Below, piece after piece: positions 5,389-5,898 of a stretch of 5,898 bases of DNA; the stretch's first letter is position 1, and every line of letters starts with the position of its first letter. Origin of the DNA: Victivallales bacterium (GTDB taxonomy: Bacteria > Verrucomicrobiota > Lentisphaeria > Victivallales > SZUA-371); assembly GCA_028691155.1 (NCBI GenBank), contig JAQUZV010000152.1, forward strand, positions 1 through 5,898. Direction: 5' to 3'. The translations under genes were made by a program, and so were the position numbers. The notes below the pieces were generated by a model. The model saw only the letters and a program-made list of their open reading frames with translations, was not told the DNA's origin and did no database searches.

Positions 5389-5823
5389 TTACCCGACCAG
5401 AATCTTATGCGGTTTTTCACTTTCGAGTTTGGGCAGCGTCAGTTCCAGAATGCCGTTCTTGTACGATGCCGTGGCTTTGCTGCGATCGATGCGGGCTCCC
5501 AATTTGAATGTTTCCTTGAATTCTCCGGTGAAGCGTTCCGTCCGTAGCGCCCGGTCGGCCCCGGTTTCCTTTTCTTCCTTGTGCGCCGCACTGATGGTGA
5601 TGAAATCGTTTAATATCTGAATGTCGATTTCGTCGGCTTCATAACCGGGCAGGCAGGCACGCAATTTGATTTCGGTGTCGGTGCTTTCCACCTGGGTTTC
5701 CGGATAATTGCGCCGCGGCATGAACTCATCGAAACCACGGAAGGCGTCGAAGAATTCACGATGCAGGTCATCGAAGCTTTTCCACGGGAACAAATTGTTG
5801 TTGGCTTTTGTTAATCCGAACAT
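5389..5823 (-). CDS. small heat-shock protein, Hsp20 family
   Basis: A 144-residue Hsp20 chaperone. An aromatic-rich N-terminal arm (MFGLTKANNNLFPWKSFDDL and on to about residue 40), probably binding clients, leads into the alpha-crystallin domain (about 41-138). The domain shows YPETQVESTDTEIKLRACLPG (starting at 40), the ERFTGEFKETFKL block (96-108) and KNGILELTLPK (122-132). The tail HKILV (139-143) holds the IxV-type assembly motif. I start at the ATG at 5823, not the in-frame ATG at 5838, because the bases between them are the ribosome binding site GGAGGA (5836-5831), 7 bases before ATG 5823. It is the first gene of the operon and differs from its partner in having a full N-terminal arm, so the two may co-assemble or have different clients. 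Confidence 0.94.
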   Translation of the reverse strand: MFGLTKANNNLFPWKSFDDLHREFFDAFRGFDEFMPRRNYPETQVESTDTEIKLRACLPGYEADEIDIQILNDFITISAAHKEEKETGADRALRTERFTGEFKETFKLGARIDRSKATASYKNGILELTLPKLESEKPHKILVG

Positions 5824-5830
5824 TTTTTCT

Positions 5831-5836
5831 TCCTCC
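5831..5836 (-). promoter_or_regulatory. ribosome binding site that sets the first hsp20 start
   Basis: GGAGGA on the minus strand, 7 bases before ATG 5823. It overlaps the alternative in-frame ATG at 5838, which therefore is unlikely to be the start. Confidence 0.8.
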
Positions 5837-5877
5837 ATTTTGGGATTGGGTTGCTTATTTTTTTTATTGCGCCTGAT

Positions 5878-5883
5878 ATTATA
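5878..5883 (-). promoter_or_regulatory. -10 box of the hsp20 operon promoter
   Basis: A perfect TATAAT on the minus strand (5883-5878), 54 bases from ATG 5823, giving a leader of about 47 bases that includes an A8 run. The matching -35 would fall just beyond the right edge of the window. No CIRCE operator (TTAGCACTC-N9-GAGTGCTAA) is seen in the visible leader. Confidence 0.5.
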
Positions 5884-5898
5884 AGCATGACCAGTGCC

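Noticed and set aside
5078..5620. 180-codon plus-strand frame across both hsp20 genes
   Set aside because: It is antisense to two certain Hsp20 genes and crosses the gap between them.
1..5898. CRISPR array, tRNA, rRNA or transposase
   Set aside because: No regularly spaced repeats, no cloverleaf or rRNA sequence recognised, and no transposase-like protein or paired terminal repeats with target duplication.

Overview
The window carries three blocks. The outer two are GC-rich and ordinary; the middle one is visibly AT-richer and unusual. The combination of a DinG-like helicase, a TMTC-like GT-C membrane glycosyltransferase with C-terminal TPRs, a small GspG-like protein with a DxWGTPY...SAGPD...DD signature, and paired small heat-shock proteins suggests a Gram-negative-type bacterium. 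A PVC lineage (Verrucomicrobiota/Lentisphaerota-like) is my best guess, but this is inferred from gene content only and is low confidence.

Block 1 (1-2690): the 3' end of a DinG/XPD-type helicase gene on the + strand converges on, and overlaps by 44 bp, a 615-residue membrane glycosyltransferase gene on the - strand. A sigma70-like promoter sits just upstream of the glycosyltransferase start.

Block 2 (about 2870-4740, all on -): reading from high to low coordinates there is (a) a small single-pass membrane protein that is broken by one or two single-base frameshifts and has no conventional start, (b) a secreted protein of about 264 residues with a possible LolA-like fold, whose ATG overlaps the stop of (a) by one base (TAATG), (c) a strongly hydrophobic C-terminal segment in the -1 frame of (b), reached across A7/A8 homopolymers, and (d) a membrane-anchored protein with a GspG-like C-terminal domain. 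The first pair is translationally coupled. The cassette looks like an accessory envelope module. Its frames are interrupted at A runs, meaning decay, assembly indels, or homopolymer slippage.

Block 3 (4932-5898, on -): two tandem Hsp20 genes with good ribosome binding sites, a -10 box at the right edge of the window and a strong intrinsic terminator after the second gene. This is a self-contained stress operon.

The candidate for something undescribed is block 2. I cannot assign it a function from sequence alone.
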